Positions 21,266 through 30,571 of a stretch of 36,358 nucleotides of DNA are shown one piece after another; within the stretch, counting starts at the first letter, position 1, and every line of letters starts with the position of its first letter. The notes under the pieces were generated by a model. It was not told where the DNA came from. It ran no database searches and worked only from the letters and a program-made list of their open reading frames with translations. The translations under genes and the position numbers were made by a program. Source of the stretch: a virus; IMG/VR virus record IMGVR_UViG_3300020156_000064, positions 1 to 36,358 of that record; one strand, written 5' to 3'.

Positions 21266-22198
21266 CTACGCCGCCATCCGTGCGGCCAGCAGCTCGACGA
21301 CGCGCTCGGCCTGGTCCTGGGGGAGCGCGGCGACGATGGCCTCGGCGATGCGCTCGGGGTCGACGCCCGTCAGCACGCCCTGGATGACCGCGGCAGCGAT
21401 CGCGCCCTCGTCGGTCTGGTCCTTCGAGGCGATCCCCTGGGCGACCGCGAGGGCCTTGGCCGAGTAGTCCCGGGCCGCCACCGCCGCGGCGTAGGTGTTC
21501 TGGAGGTAGGAGGCCGGAGCCCAGTGCGTGTTCACCGGCTGGCCGTTCGGCAGCGTCCCGGGCTTCGGCGCACCGGGGGCCGGGATGATGTTGTCGGTGT
21601 TCCAGACTTCCTTGACGGTCGGCAACTCGTCGCCTCCTGCGATCAGGGCCGAGACGCGCTTGCGCTCGGCCGCCATGTCGACCCCGAACGGGTCGGACTT
21701 CGTGCTGGTCTCGCCCGCGGGGCGTCCCGCGTACGGCTGGTGTTCGTAGTGGCCCGCCAGCCGCCGGGCGGGATCGGCGTTGAACCGGCGCATGATGGCC
21801 GCCGTCGCGCGCCGCGCGGCGTCGAGCTGGACCGCCGGCCACGCCTCGCCCCGGTTGTCGTTCGCCATCTCGATGCCGAGCAGCTGGGTGTTCCCGAGGC
21901 CCTTGTTCGGCCCGGCCCAGCCGACCTTGTTGTGATTGCAGCGCCCGGCCGCGCAGACGTAGACCGTGCCGTCGCGCCAGATCATCAGCTGGGCGATCGG
22001 AGGCGGGGCGCTCGTCGACCCGTTCAGGATCACGTTCACCTCGCCCTGGGCGGTCGCCGTCCGGGAGCCCGCGGTGGCGTGCCAGGTGACGCCCTCGGGG
22101 TCGAACTCGGCCGAGCCCCGGGTCGCCCAGCCGTCGACCGCGACGACGCGCAGCCCGGCCTTCTTGAGCTCGTCGACCAGCCAGGTCAGTCGGGCCAT
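21266..22198 (-). CDS. endolysin, N-acetylmuramoyl-L-alanine amidase (Amidase_2 type)
   Basis: This 310-residue protein has an N-terminal amidase/PGRP-like domain (about residues 1-190). The likely zinc ligands are H40 (TWHATAG), H150 (LAGHYEH) and D169 in the KSDP motif, with E110 in GIEMAND near the active site. It cleaves the bond between muramic acid and the stem peptide at the end of infection. A Pro-rich linker (GAPKPGTLPNG) leads to a C-terminal helical region (about 240-310) that could bind the wall, although no classical SH3 or LysM motif is seen. An AGGAG lies 6 bases before ATG 22198. It heads the lysis cluster, with three membrane proteins downstream. Confidence 0.88.
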   Translation of the reverse strand: MARLTWLVDELKKAGLRVVAVDGWATRGSAEFDPEGVTWHATAGSRTATAQGEVNVILNGSTSAPPPIAQLMIWRDGTVYVCAAGRCNHNKVGWAGPNKGLGNTQLLGIEMANDNRGEAWPAVQLDAARRATAAIMRRFNADPARRLAGHYEHQPYAGRPAGETSTKSDPFGVDMAAERKRVSALIAGGDELPTVKEVWNTDNIIPAPGAPKPGTLPNGQPVNTHWAPASYLQNTYAAAVAARDYSAKALAVAQGIASKDQTDEGAIAAAVIQGVLTGVDPERIAEAIVAALPQDQAERVVELLAARMAA

Positions 22199-22210
22199 GC
22201 AGGTCTCCTG

Positions 22211-22666
22211 TCAGATCGGGCCGAGCGCCGCGGGTGACGCCGCCCGGCCGGGGTTGTCGGGCTTGCCTGGGTCGTCAGGTCGGCCCGGCTCGTCGCCGGG
22301 CTCGAACGGGGGAGGCTCGGGTGCCTGGGGCGGATCGGGCGGCCCCGTCGGTCGCTCGACCTCCGGGGCCACCGCCTTGATCCGGCCCGGCAGCTCGCCC
22401 GCCAGGCGCTCCTGGATGCGGCGCTCGACCTCGGCCTCGATGACCTGCTCGATGTCGCCGGCCGGGCCGATGCTCTCGATGCGGGCGTTGCGGAACGCGC
22501 GCCACTGGTCCGTGAGCACGTCGCGTACGACCGTGAACCCCTCCTCGGCCGCCATCGCGGCGACGACGTGCGCCACCTCGATCGGCAGCCAGGTGGCCCC
22601 GTTGTCCGGGCTGTACTGCTCGGCGTCGACCGCCTGGCCGCTGGTCATGTGGATGCGTACGCGCAT
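22211..22666 (-). CDS. hypothetical protein with Pro-rich tail, between tail and lysis genes
   Basis: This 151-residue protein has a folded-looking N-terminal domain (MRVRIHMTSGQAVDAEQYSP, then a helix near VAHVVAAMAAEEGF). An acidic helical stretch and a long Pro/Gly/Asp-rich disordered tail follow (from about residue 103). No family is recognised. It overlaps neither neighbour but is spaced tightly (4 and 12 bases). It may be an accessory virion protein, by position only. Confidence 0.6.
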   Translation of the reverse strand: MRVRIHMTSGQAVDAEQYSPDNGATWLPIEVAHVVAAMAAEEGFTVVRDVLTDQWRAFRNARIESIGPAGDIEQVIEAEVERRIQERLAGELPGRIKAVAPEVERPTGPPDPPQAPEPPPFEPGDEPGRPDDPGKPDNPGRAASPAALGPI

Positions 22667-22670
22667 GGCG

Positions 22671-23198
22671 TCACCCGATCCGGCGGTACTTGGCGTAGGA
22701 GCCCGCGACCACCTGGGAGGCCGTCGCGTTCGAGGCGAACTGCGCCCACTGGAGCTGGATGTTGCCGCTGGTGCCGCCGATGGTCAGGACCGCGCGCTCC
22801 AGGCTCCAGGTCTGGAGGCCCTGGCTGTTCCGCGGGTTCGTCATGCCGACCTGGGTGCCGACGCCGTGAACGGCCCAGCGCATCTCGGTCGTGTTCGCGT
22901 CGCCCTGGATGGCGTTGGCCGAGCCGGGGCCGCCGACATCCCGGTTGCCTGAGGTGCCGGTCGGCACCGACCACATCGTCCTGATGCCCGCGGCCTGGAG
23001 CCCGGACCACCGCAGATAAAACTCGATCTCGTACTGCGCGCCGGACACGACCGGGAACACCAGCTCGGTGTCGTTGACCGGCACGATGCTGCTCGCAACC
23101 TGCTGGTTCGAGGTCTTGAACACGAACGTCGGCGACAGGTCGTTCAGCAGCGACGACGTGATGCGCGTTCCCGCGGCTACGACCGGGTAGCTGCCCAC
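22671..23198 (-). CDS. minor tail protein (accessory)
   Basis: This protein is 175 residues from GTG 23198, with GAGGAGG 5 bases upstream. It is beta-rich, with Asn/Ser/Thr-rich turns and no charged clusters, as is typical for receptor-binding or tail-tip decoration proteins. It follows directly after the giant tail-tip gene in the transcription order and precedes the endolysin. A fibre or tip-associated protein that contacts the host is likely. No enzymatic motif is visible. Confidence 0.65.
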   Translation of the reverse strand: MGSYPVVAAGTRITSSLLNDLSPTFVFKTSNQQVASSIVPVNDTELVFPVVSGAQYEIEFYLRWSGLQAAGIRTMWSVPTGTSGNRDVGGPGSANAIQGDANTTEMRWAVHGVGTQVGMTNPRNSQGLQTWSLERAVLTIGGTSGNIQLQWAQFASNATASQVVAGSYAKYRRIG

Positions 23199-23208
23199 AG
23201 AGCCCTCC

Positions 23209-26200
23209 TCACATCGAGAGAAACGTCGGCCGCCAGAGCCGAACGTCGGTGCCGGTGTCGTGCTCCAGGGCCACGCCGTTGACCGCCCGGATGACCGTCA
23301 GCTCCTGCTCGCGCTCCAGCACGAGGTCGTCGACCTCGACGTAGAACGGGGCCGCGTTCGTCGTGCCCGCCGACCGGCTGGCCCGCAGGTTGATGGACGG
23401 GGCCGACGGTGGCGGCTCGGTCAGCGGGAGCGTGACCGTCCAGTGCCCCGGCTCGGTCGCACCCTCGGCCCAGACCCGGCACCTGGCCTCGGTCTGGGTC
23501 AGCTGGATGCGCACGAGCAGCGCGGTCGTCAGGCCGGTTACGCCCGTGCTCGGGAAGCCGACGAACGTCGTCTCGACGCCGCCGACCACCTGGTTCATCC
23601 AGTGCGACGCCTGGGTGCCGCCGACGTTGAACTGGACGTTCAGCGCCACGTAGGTCGAATCGGCGTCGCCGACCCGGCAGTTCAGGAGCACGTTCCCGGA
23701 GCCCGTCGGGGCCGCCGGGAGCCGCCACCGCAGCCTGATGTCGCCCGGCAGGAAGCCGATCGGCATCGAGGAGACCAGCACGAGACCGGCCGCGTTGAGG
23801 TCGTAGACCCCTCGGGAGCCGTTCGCGTGGAACCTGGCCGCCGCCCCGGTGTGCGTCCATGCGATCGCCGAGCTGTCGACGCCCCAGCCGTTGCTGACGT
23901 TGCGGGTGAAGTCGTCAGCGATCAGCCCGCGGTCGCTGACCGCGGTCACCGTGACGCGCTCGCCGCCGACGTTCAGGTCCAGCGGGAGGTCGGCCGGGTC
24001 GACCGTCCAGCCCACCTGGTCCCAGCTCGTCACGACCAGCTCGGTCGCGCCGGCCGTCGCAGGGGCCGCCAGGGTCGTCAGGTCGGTGTCGACCCGATCG
24101 TCCGTGTCGTCGGCGACCGCCACGTCCCAGGGCTGGGCGGGCGAGCAGTTCAGCTCGACATCCCAGCCGTACGGGCCGAGCGTCTGGGTGAAGCCCTCGA
24201 CCACGAGGTCCAGGGCGTCGCCCGCCACCTGGCTCGGCGGGTTGTCCAGGGTGAACCGGGAGCCGACGCCCATCGTCAGCCAGTACGGGATGAGGCCCAC
24301 ATTGCGCGCCAGGTTCAGCTCGATGCGGGGCCACCGCATCGCGTCCCAGGTGCCCAGGTGGAGACGCCAGCCCGCGGCGTCGACCAGCTGCTCGTCGGTC
24401 GCCACGTTGACCGTCACGGCCTCGTCGTAGCGGCCATTCAGAGCGATGTGCGCCTCGTCGGCCTCGTGCGCCTCGCCGCCCGCGTCGCGCTTCGCCGTGA
24501 TGTCGTTGCGCACGCGCTGGTCGTCGTCGGTCGGCTCGGGCGGGGCCGCGATGTGGCCCTGCTCGAAGTCGAGCGCGACGGAGACCGGGACGTTGAACCG
24601 AGCGCCGCTGGGCTTGTAGGCCAGCGCGGTGCCCCGTTCGTAGAGCACGCCCTGGTCGGCGTCCTCGACGGCCTGGAGCAGCTCCAGGAACGACGCCGCG
24701 CGCTGGCGGCCCTGAGGCTGGCTGTCGCCCGCCTCGACGAAGACGCGCACGCCCTCCTCGTCGCAGAGCCGCTGAACGCGGTCCGAGCCCAGCTCGCCCG
24801 AGTAGCCGTTCGACACCTGGCTGAAGGAGTCGGCGACGAAGGGGAGCGAGTGGTGCCCGACGTAGACGTGCGAGACCGCGGCGTCGGTCATGGCCGCCGA
24901 GCCCGGGATGACGAATGACGTGATCGTGCCGACCGTGCCGGGCTCGATGCCCGAGTAGGCCCAGAACACATCGTCGCCGACCTGGTGCCACAGCATGTCC
25001 CAGTCGATGTTCGCGCCCGACTGGACGGCCTCCAGCTGGACCGCGACCCACTGGCGCACGTCGACCGCGTAGGCCGGGCCAGCGCCGCCGGTAATCACTA
25101 CGTCGTCGGCGTCCAGGCCCTCCATCCAGAAGCCCGCGTTGTCGACCCGAATGCGCCAGGTCTTCACCGTGCCCGAGCAGCCCCAGCTGACCAGGGTCTG
25201 CGGGGTCGCCGACGGGATGGCCGCCAGCTTGAACAGCAGCATGGCCGCCCAGCCGCCCGAGCCGGTCGACCGACGCACGATGCCCGAGACCTTCGAGCTG
25301 GAGCTGTTCAGCTTCAGCGCCGTCTCGCCGCCCGGCAGCGTGTCGTCGGCCGCGAACGTCACGTCGAGCACCGTCGCCGGGGTACCGCCGGCCACCGCCG
25401 ACGAGGCGATCGTGGCGTCCTGGCCGTCCTCCAGGGGCCAGTAGCCCGCGGGGTTGTACCGGGTCAGCTGGCGGTAGAGGGGCGACCGGAGCGCCGAGCT
25501 GCCCTGCTGGAGCCGACGCAGGATGCCCGACGCCTGGATGGTCGTCACGCAGTCGTTCGCCGACTGGTCCCAGCGCACCGGCCACTCGGCGACCGTGCCC
25601 GTGAACAGCAGGGCCGAGATCGCCACGTCGTCGATGTCGACGTGCAGGTCCCCGACGTTCGTGTTCCCGACGAAGCGCCAGACGTAGAAGCCCGGCCCGG
25701 TTCCGAGCAGCTCGGTGGCGTCGTCGGTCGACAGCTGCCACTCGGTCGGCTCGGGGTCGCCGTCCAGCCAGATGCGCTGGCGGATCGTCGGGCCGTCGGC
25801 CTGGACCCTGACCCAGACCTTTGCGCCGGCCGAGTAGCTGACGCCCGGGTCGAGGTTCTCGGCCAGGTCGGTGTTCAGGCCGTCCTTGCGGCGCATGATC
25901 TTGATCGTGATCTCGCCCGCGGGCTTGAACTCGGTGAAGACCCGATAGGCGTTGTTCGTGTCGGTGTAGCGCACGACCGCGCCGACGATCATCGGTGCGC
26001 CGGTCGTGACGACCGGCATGGTCGCGCTGAACACCATGTCGACATCGCGGGCGTTCGAGGAGCCGAGGATGCCCCAGACCGCGCTGTTCGCCACCGCCAG
26101 GCGCACCCGGCCGACCGAGCCGGTCGTCGACCAGCTGTCGAGCCCGGTGTGCCCCCAGGTGCGCCCCGAGGTCGAGGTGCCCCAGCCCTGGGTCACCGCG

Positions 26201-27084
26201 GCGCGCTCGAAGGTGTCGCTGCCACGCTCCAGCCGCACCTGGAGCGGCGTGTTCTTGGCGAGCTGGCCGAACCAGACGCCCGCGGGGTTGCGGGGCGAGT
26301 AGTTGCCCGATCGGTTGTCGAGCGTCAGCGAGCAGCGCCCGGGGTCGACCCGGGCCGCCTCGTCGCCGCGGCCCTGCTCAATGACGATGCCGTTCTGGAC
26401 GCGCACGTCGTCCGTGATCTCCGACCAGCTCCAGTTCCCGGGGTCGCCAGCCGGGTCGGCCCCGGGGGCCAGCCAGACGGAGACCGGGAGCGGAGCGGTC
26501 GGGAAGGTCGCGTAGGTCGGCACGGGCACGTTCACGTCGTCGACCAGGGCCTCGTCGGCGGTGCCCGCGTCCCGGTGCGACTGGAACAGCACGCTGGCGG
26601 TCGTCGTGCTGGCGAACCAGGCCGGGGTCGCCGTCGACCGCATCACGGTCCAGACCACCCGGTCGGGCGACTTCTCCCAGTAGAGCGTTCCGCCGGCCTC
26701 GCGGATTCGGAGGTAGCGGTGCGCGTGCGCGTCGTACGGCTCCTCGACGCCGCCGGGGTCGAAGTAGCCGACGCTGTTCGAGCACCGCACCCGGCCGAGC
26801 GCGGCGTCGATGTTGGCCGTGATCTCGGTCCCGGCGGTTGCGCTCTCGACCTTCATCTCGACGTACGCCTCGGCCGCCGTGCTGGCCGCCGGGGGCGTCA
26901 TCTTGGCGTAGACCGCCGAGCCCGCCGGGGTGTACGCCTGGGCGCTCCTGATGGCGTTGTAGCCCGTATCGCAGACGAGACGGGCCGAACCCCCCGACAC
27001 CGAGCTGGTGCCGTAGGAGCCCGGCCAGAGGGTGGCGCGCTGGTCGGTCGAGAAGTCGTCGACCAGGGTGCTGACGAGCGGCAC
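23209..27084 (-). CDS. giant tail-tip protein (baseplate/minor tail) with repeated beta-sandwich domains
   Basis: This protein is 1291 residues from GTG 27084, with AGGGGGT upstream. It follows the tape measure gene in transcription order, where the distal tail and tail-associated proteins are normally encoded, and it probably combines both. By eye there are related jelly-roll-like segments at about residues 8-205, 290-490 and 1057-1258. Two of them share a D-x-F-x-R...GWG...W-x-HTG start. A further concanavalin-like segment lies near 546-746 (NPAGYWPLEDG). The region around 225-285 (ITDDVRVQNGI, then LTLDNRSGNYSP) resembles the tail-tip part of many actinophage minor tail proteins. It should form the tip and bind sugars or wall polymers of the host. 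Confidence 0.8.
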   Translation of the reverse strand: MPLVSTLVDDFSTDQRATLWPGSYGTSSVSGGSARLVCDTGYNAIRSAQAYTPAGSAVYAKMTPPAASTAAEAYVEMKVESATAGTEITANIDAALGRVRCSNSVGYFDPGGVEEPYDAHAHRYLRIREAGGTLYWEKSPDRVVWTVMRSTATPAWFASTTTASVLFQSHRDAGTADEALVDDVNVPVPTYATFPTAPLPVSVWLAPGADPAGDPGNWSWSEITDDVRVQNGIVIEQGRGDEAARVDPGRCSLTLDNRSGNYSPRNPAGVWFGQLAKNTPLQVRLERGSDTFERAAVTQGWGTSTSGRTWGHTGLDSWSTTGSVGRVRLAVANSAVWGILGSSNARDVDMVFSATMPVVTTGAPMIVGAVVRYTDTNNAYRVFTEFKPAGEITIKIMRRKDGLNTDLAENLDPGVSYSAGAKVWVRVQADGPTIRQRIWLDGDPEPTEWQLSTDDATELLGTGPGFYVWRFVGNTNVGDLHVDIDDVAISALLFTGTVAEWPVRWDQSANDCVTTIQASGILRRLQQGSSALRSPLYRQLTRYNPAGYWPLEDGQDATIASSAVAGGTPATVLDVTFAADDTLPGGETALKLNSSSSKVSGIVRRSTGSGGWAAMLLFKLAAIPSATPQTLVSWGCSGTVKTWRIRVDNAGFWMEGLDADDVVITGGAGPAYAVDVRQWVAVQLEAVQSGANIDWDMLWHQVGDDVFWAYSGIEPGTVGTITSFVIPGSAAMTDAAVSHVYVGHHSLPFVADSFSQVSNGYSGELGSDRVQRLCDEEGVRVFVEAGDSQPQGRQRAASFLELLQAVEDADQGVLYERGTALAYKPSGARFNVPVSVALDFEQGHIAAPPEPTDDDQRVRNDITAKRDAGGEAHEADEAHIALNGRYDEAVTVNVATDEQLVDAAGWRLHLGTWDAMRWPRIELNLARNVGLIPYWLTMGVGSRFTLDNPPSQVAGDALDLVVEGFTQTLGPYGWDVELNCSPAQPWDVAVADDTDDRVDTDLTTLAAPATAGATELVVTSWDQVGWTVDPADLPLDLNVGGERVTVTAVSDRGLIADDFTRNVSNGWGVDSSAIAWTHTGAAARFHANGSRGVYDLNAAGLVLVSSMPIGFLPGDIRLRWRLPAAPTGSGNVLLNCRVGDADSTYVALNVQFNVGGTQASHWMNQVVGGVETTFVGFPSTGVTGLTTALLVRIQLTQTEARCRVWAEGATEPGHWTVTLPLTEPPPSAPSINLRASRSAGTTNAAPFYVEVDDLVLEREQELTVIRAVNGVALEHDTGTDVRLWRPTFLSM

Positions 27085-27101
27085 CGGGCCACCCCCTTCG
27101 T

Positions 27102-28937
27102 CTAGTTCTGCTGGAGGTTGGCCGTGCGGAACAGCTTCCGCATCAGCCTGACCATCTCGGTGTCAGCGCCGGTCACGTTGACCTCCAGGAGCTGGACCCC
27201 GCCCATCGCCTGGCGCTTCAGCGGGGTCACCTGCGCGCCCTTCGACAGCGAGACCATCTCGGGGCCGCGCTCGCCGACGACCGCGAGGCCCGACTGCTTG
27301 ATGACGCCGCCCTTGGCGAGATAGGGGATGTTGGGCGTCCCGACGCTGACACCCGGGATGTTGACCCCCGCGAACGAGAAGCCCGGGATGCCGAACGACA
27401 GGTTGTTCCAGCCGCTGATGATCCGGTTCACGGCGGACTTGAAGCCCGTCCACAGCCCGTTGAAGGTGCCCTTCAGCTTCGAGCTGATCCGGCCCGGGAT
27501 GCCGACGATCCAGTTGTAGAAGCCCTGGACCTTCGTCTTGATCCAGTTCCAGGCGGTGCCGGTCGCCGACTTCACGGCGGCCCAGGCGGTGTTCCACTTG
27601 TCCCTGATCCAGCCCGGCACGTTCTTGATCCAGTTCCAGAAGCCGAGCACGACCGCCTTCATCGCGCGCCAGATCATCGTGTAGTACGCCTTGATGAAGC
27701 CCCAGACGTACTTCCAGATGGTCTGGAACCAGGTCGTCTTCGTGGCGATGAGCACGATGATGGCGATCAGCGCCGCGATGGCGATCACGACCAGGCCGAT
27801 CGGGTTGGCGCTCATGGCCGCGTTCAGCAGCCACTGGATGCCCGCCCAGACCTTCGTCGCCGCGCCGACGATGACCGTCCAGGCGTAGTAAGCCTTCATG
27901 GCGACGCCGTAGGCGACCCAGGCCGCGACCAGGGTCGTGATGACGCCCGGGGGCAGCGCCGCGATGATGGCCGCCAGCGCGCCCGCGATGGCGAGCGAGA
28001 CCGGGGCCAGCGGCGCGACGGCCTTGGCGATGTTCACCGCGGCCGACGCCAGGGAGCCCAGGAGGTCGACGACCTTCGGGCCGTTGGCGTTCACGTACTC
28101 GACGAAGCGCTGGAGGCCCGAGCCGTCGGTCGCCGTCGCCCAGGCGGCCATCTTGTCGGTCGCCTCGGCCAGCCAGGCGAGGATGCCCTGGCCGTTGCTG
28201 GCGAACGAGCTGCTGAAGCGGCCGATGGTCACGCCGACGTTCTTGGCGATCCGGCCGAGGTTGTCGAAGGCCGGGCCAGCCTGCCCGGACAGGAAGGCGA
28301 CCATGCGCTCGACGCCGCCGCCGGCCTCCCAGCGGGTGACCGCCGAGACGAACCGGGTGGCCGCCGCCGAGGCCACGTCGAACAGGGGCTGAAGCTTCGG
28401 GATGATGCGCGACAGCAGGTTGAACCCGTTCGTCATCAGCGCGTAGGTGGCGGGCTTGTTCTGGTTGACGAATCCCGCCCAGGACTCCTTCATCGAGTCC
28501 ATCGCCATCGTGACGTTGCGCAGGGCCGGGGGCATCAGGTTGTAGCGCGCCAGGCGCTCGTTCTGGGCCTTCGCCAGCGCCTTCTCGAAGGTGCCCGCCG
28601 AGCCCAGGCCGTTCGCGTTGGCGACCCTGATCTGCTCTTGCAGCAGCGTGATCTTGTCCATCAGGTCGGCCGACTTCTGGCTGGCCTCCTGGACCTCGGT
28701 GAAGCTGCTCTTGAACACCGCGCCGAAGACGCCCGCCGACGCGCCTGCGCCGGCCAGAGCAGCGCCCAGCCCCGCGGCCCCCGCCGCAGCCGCGCCCAGC
28801 ACCGGGGTAATCGCCGGGCCGAGCGCGGTGCGGACCACCTTGCCCGTGTCGTTGGCCGATTCCCTGATCTTGCGGAAGACCGCCGAGGCTCGGTCGCGCG
28901 CCAGCACGTTGAACACCAGGCTCGTGTCGGATGCCAC
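27102..28937 (-). CDS. tape measure protein
   Basis: This protein is 611 residues from GTG 28937, with GAGGT upstream. An Ala/Gly-rich N-terminus with hydrophobic stretches, long helical regions and a central group of hydrophobic segments (about 325-420) are typical. A Trp-rich set of short repeats follows ([35 protein letters not shown]). The tape measure sets the tail length and is ejected at infection, the hydrophobic parts probably entering the membrane. At roughly 1.5 angstrom per residue this predicts a tail near 90 nm, short for a siphovirus. It lies directly after the frameshifted chaperone genes. The C-terminus has a soluble [20 protein letters not shown] motif, commonly seen at the end of actinophage tape measures. 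Confidence 0.9.
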   Translation of the reverse strand: MASDTSLVFNVLARDRASAVFRKIRESANDTGKVVRTALGPAITPVLGAAAAGAAGLGAALAGAGASAGVFGAVFKSSFTEVQEASQKSADLMDKITLLQEQIRVANANGLGSAGTFEKALAKAQNERLARYNLMPPALRNVTMAMDSMKESWAGFVNQNKPATYALMTNGFNLLSRIIPKLQPLFDVASAAATRFVSAVTRWEAGGGVERMVAFLSGQAGPAFDNLGRIAKNVGVTIGRFSSSFASNGQGILAWLAEATDKMAAWATATDGSGLQRFVEYVNANGPKVVDLLGSLASAAVNIAKAVAPLAPVSLAIAGALAAIIAALPPGVITTLVAAWVAYGVAMKAYYAWTVIVGAATKVWAGIQWLLNAAMSANPIGLVVIAIAALIAIIVLIATKTTWFQTIWKYVWGFIKAYYTMIWRAMKAVVLGFWNWIKNVPGWIRDKWNTAWAAVKSATGTAWNWIKTKVQGFYNWIVGIPGRISSKLKGTFNGLWTGFKSAVNRIISGWNNLSFGIPGFSFAGVNIPGVSVGTPNIPYLAKGGVIKQSGLAVVGERGPEMVSLSKGAQVTPLKRQAMGGVQLLEVNVTGADTEMVRLMRKLFRTANLQQN

Positions 28938-28946
28938 CGCGCGACC

Positions 28947-29503
28947 TCACTTCTTGTCTGGGTCCTTGTTCGCCTCGTCGACGAACTTGCACAGGGACTC
29001 GAACTGCTCGACGGTCAGCTGGCCGACCTCCCAGGGACGGATGCCGAGGTAGTGCGCGAACAGGCCGAGCCGGGTCAGTGCTCGGTGTTCGAGGTCGCTT
29101 TTCCCTCGTCGTCCGGCCCGAGGGCCAGGGCCTCGGCCTCTGCGATCTGGCCGTCGATGATGCCCAGGGCCATGTCGCGCTCGGCCTCGGACAGCCCCGA
29201 CTTCTCGACGCGCTCGCGCACCTGGCGCAGCTCGTCGGCCGAGTGCTGGACGACCAGCTCCTCCGTGTAGAAGTCGGGCACGTCCTCCAGGCGCAGCGTC
29301 GGGTGATCGCGGCGCATGAGCAGCCAGAGCAGGACCCGACGGGCTCGGATCGAGCCCGCCTGCGCCTCGGCGCAGAACTGGTCCCAGTTGGAGCCGTACG
29401 CCTTCTCGACCGCGGCGGCCTCGGACTGGCGCACCCGGCCGGGCAGGAAGGTCCAGCGGCGCTGGCCCTCGGCGTTGCCCTCGGGTGTGTAGGTGACGAA
29501 CAT
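28947..29503 (-). CDS. tail assembly chaperone, -1 frameshift fusion (gpGT type)
   Basis: This is the extended form of the gene at 29075-29503. The slippery heptamer GGGAAAA (minus strand, plus coordinates 29105-29099) is in the right phase, G GGA AAA. Slipping back one base after codon 135 opens a second frame of 50 codons, rich in preferred codons, that ends at 28947, 10 bases before the tape measure start. The joined product has 185 residues. In siphoviruses the minor fusion product and the short form wrap the tape measure during tail assembly. The second frame has no good start of its own, which supports frameshifting. Confidence 0.82.
29075..29503 (-). CDS. tail assembly chaperone, short form (gpG type)
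   Basis: This 142-residue, acidic, mostly helical protein is encoded immediately upstream of the tape measure. The ATG at 29503 overlaps the previous stop (ATGA). It is the major, unshifted product of the chaperone pair, ending seven codons after the slippery site. It is not expected in the mature virion. Position, size and frameshift site all agree with the family. Confidence 0.85.
   Translation of the reverse strand: MFVTYTPEGNAEGQRRWTFLPGRVRQSEAAAVEKAYGSNWDQFCAEAQAGSIRARRVLLWLLMRRDHPTLRLEDVPDFYTEELVVQHSADELRQVRERVEKSGLSEAERDMALGIIDGQIAEAEALALGPDDEGKATSNTEH
29099..29105 (-). other. programmed -1 frameshift site GGGAAAA
   Basis: The heptamer reads G GGA AAA in the zero frame and fits the X XXY YYZ rule. 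It sits 21 bases before the zero-frame stop of the chaperone gene, as usual for tail chaperones. Confidence 0.82.
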
Positions 29504-29988
29504 CAGACCCTCCTGGTGATCTGTCGGGCGACGTTGCCCATTGCCTGGATGACCGCGGCCCGGTAGGCCGCGCGGTTGCCTTGCATCGAGTCGTCGAACC
29601 AGCCGGGCTTGCCCAGCTGCTGGACCCAGGCGTCGCGCCCGTAGACCGGGTGACGCCAGCCTGCGGCGCGGTTCGTGCGCTTCGGGGCGTTGGCGAACCC
29701 CCGCGGCATCCCGCGCTTCTTGGCCTTGACCCTCGCGCCGGCCGAGCGGCCCGAGAGACGCGCCTCGGCCTTGATCTGCCGGGCGATGGCCGTGCGGAGC
29801 GAGCCGCCTTCGGAGAGGCCGGACGACGACATGCCGAGGATGGCCGACTTGGCCTCGGCGACCGCGGGGGCCAGAGCCCCGCGAATCTCCTTGGTCAGCC
29901 CCCGACGCAGCGCCTTGCCATCCTCGTGAGACCGCAGGGCGCGCGTCAGGCGCTGGAGGTCGGAGGCGTCGACCCGGTACTCGATCAC
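29503..29988 (-). CDS. HK97 gp10-like neck/tail-joining protein
   Basis: This 161-residue basic protein has an N-terminal segment MIEYRVDASDLQRLTRALR followed by helical Ala/Lys-rich sequence. A Gly/Pro/Arg-rich middle (AKKRGMPRGFANAPKRTNRA) and the WRHPVYGRDAWV motif follow. This pattern is typical of HK97-gp10-like proteins, which lie at the head-tail junction. It overlaps both neighbours by ATGA. Its location after rather than before the tail-tube genes is less usual than in HK97. It could also act in joining the tube to the terminator. Confidence 0.75.
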   Translation of the reverse strand: MIEYRVDASDLQRLTRALRSHEDGKALRRGLTKEIRGALAPAVAEAKSAILGMSSSGLSEGGSLRTAIARQIKAEARLSGRSAGARVKAKKRGMPRGFANAPKRTNRAAGWRHPVYGRDAWVQQLGKPGWFDDSMQGNRAAYRAAVIQAMGNVARQITRRV

Positions 29989-30395
29989 GCCGTCGCGCGG
30001 GTGACCGCCCCGCTCGTCGGCCAGCCGACCTCGACCTCGGCCACGTCGCCGACGGAGCCGTTGATCGGTGCCCAGCTGTTCACCAGCACCGAGCCGGTGT
30101 ACTTCGGGTTACTGACGCCGACGACCGAGTTGTTCAGCCGCACCTCGAACGTGGTCGTCTGGCCGAGCAGGGCGAACATCGCCTCGTCGATCGCGTTGTC
30201 GGCCACGTCCTGCTTGAACGTCAGCGACAGCTCGCCGGACTTGATGCCGCCGAGGTTCTCGGCCCAGCCGCCGGAGCCGAAGGTCGTCGCCTCCTTCGTC
30301 TCGGCTTCGATCGACAGCTCGATCTTCGAGCAGTAGTTGGAGTAGTCGACCCCGCCCAGCGCGACGTAGCTGGCGAGGATGACCTGCTTAGCCAT
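29985..30395 (-). CDS. tail-tube protein paralogue B
   Basis: This 136-residue, beta-rich protein resembles phage tail-tube subunits. It shares several segments with the neighbouring larger protein: an ETKEATTF motif (residues 32-39), WAENLGGI, and a NGSVGDVAEVEVGWP stretch near the C-terminus. Both genes therefore look like copies of one ancestral tube gene. A GGAG site lies upstream of ATG 30395. Its stop overlaps the next gene. It might be the main tube protein or a specialised tube-initiation ring. Confidence 0.75.
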   Translation of the reverse strand: MAKQVILASYVALGGVDYSNYCSKIELSIEAETKEATTFGSGGWAENLGGIKSGELSLTFKQDVADNAIDEAMFALLGQTTTFEVRLNNSVVGVSNPKYTGSVLVNSWAPINGSVGDVAEVEVGWPTSGAVTRATA

Positions 30396-30533
30396 CGTGA
30401 TCTCCTTCTGAGGGCATGGCGAATCGCCCTCGTGCTCGCCGAGGGGCGGGTTAACAGGGCTCTGACCTGCGGTAACGCCCTGAGAGCGCTTCTGCGGGCC
30501 TGAGTTTCGGACGTAGGCCGAGGTATGGGCCGC

Positions 30534-30549
30534 GGCGCGTTCGCGCGCC
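30534..30549 (-). terminator. hairpin after tail-tube protein A
   Basis: A 6-bp stem GGCGCG/CGCGCC with a 4-base loop (CGAA on the transcribed strand) lies about 22 bp after the stop of the larger tube gene. The 176-bp gap 30396-30571 also holds GAGGGC..GCCCTC (30410-30431) and CAGGGC..GCCCTG stems. It has no gene. These structures may tune read-through between the two tube genes. Confidence 0.5.
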
Positions 30550-30571
30550 TACGGAGGTCGGTTTTCGCCGG

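Noticed and set aside
24985-27105. Long plus-strand open frame of 706 codons opposite the tail-tip gene
   Set aside because: Composition is typical of antisense translation of GC-rich DNA (Arg, Ala, Val, Gly, His). The minus-strand frame has clear protein features.
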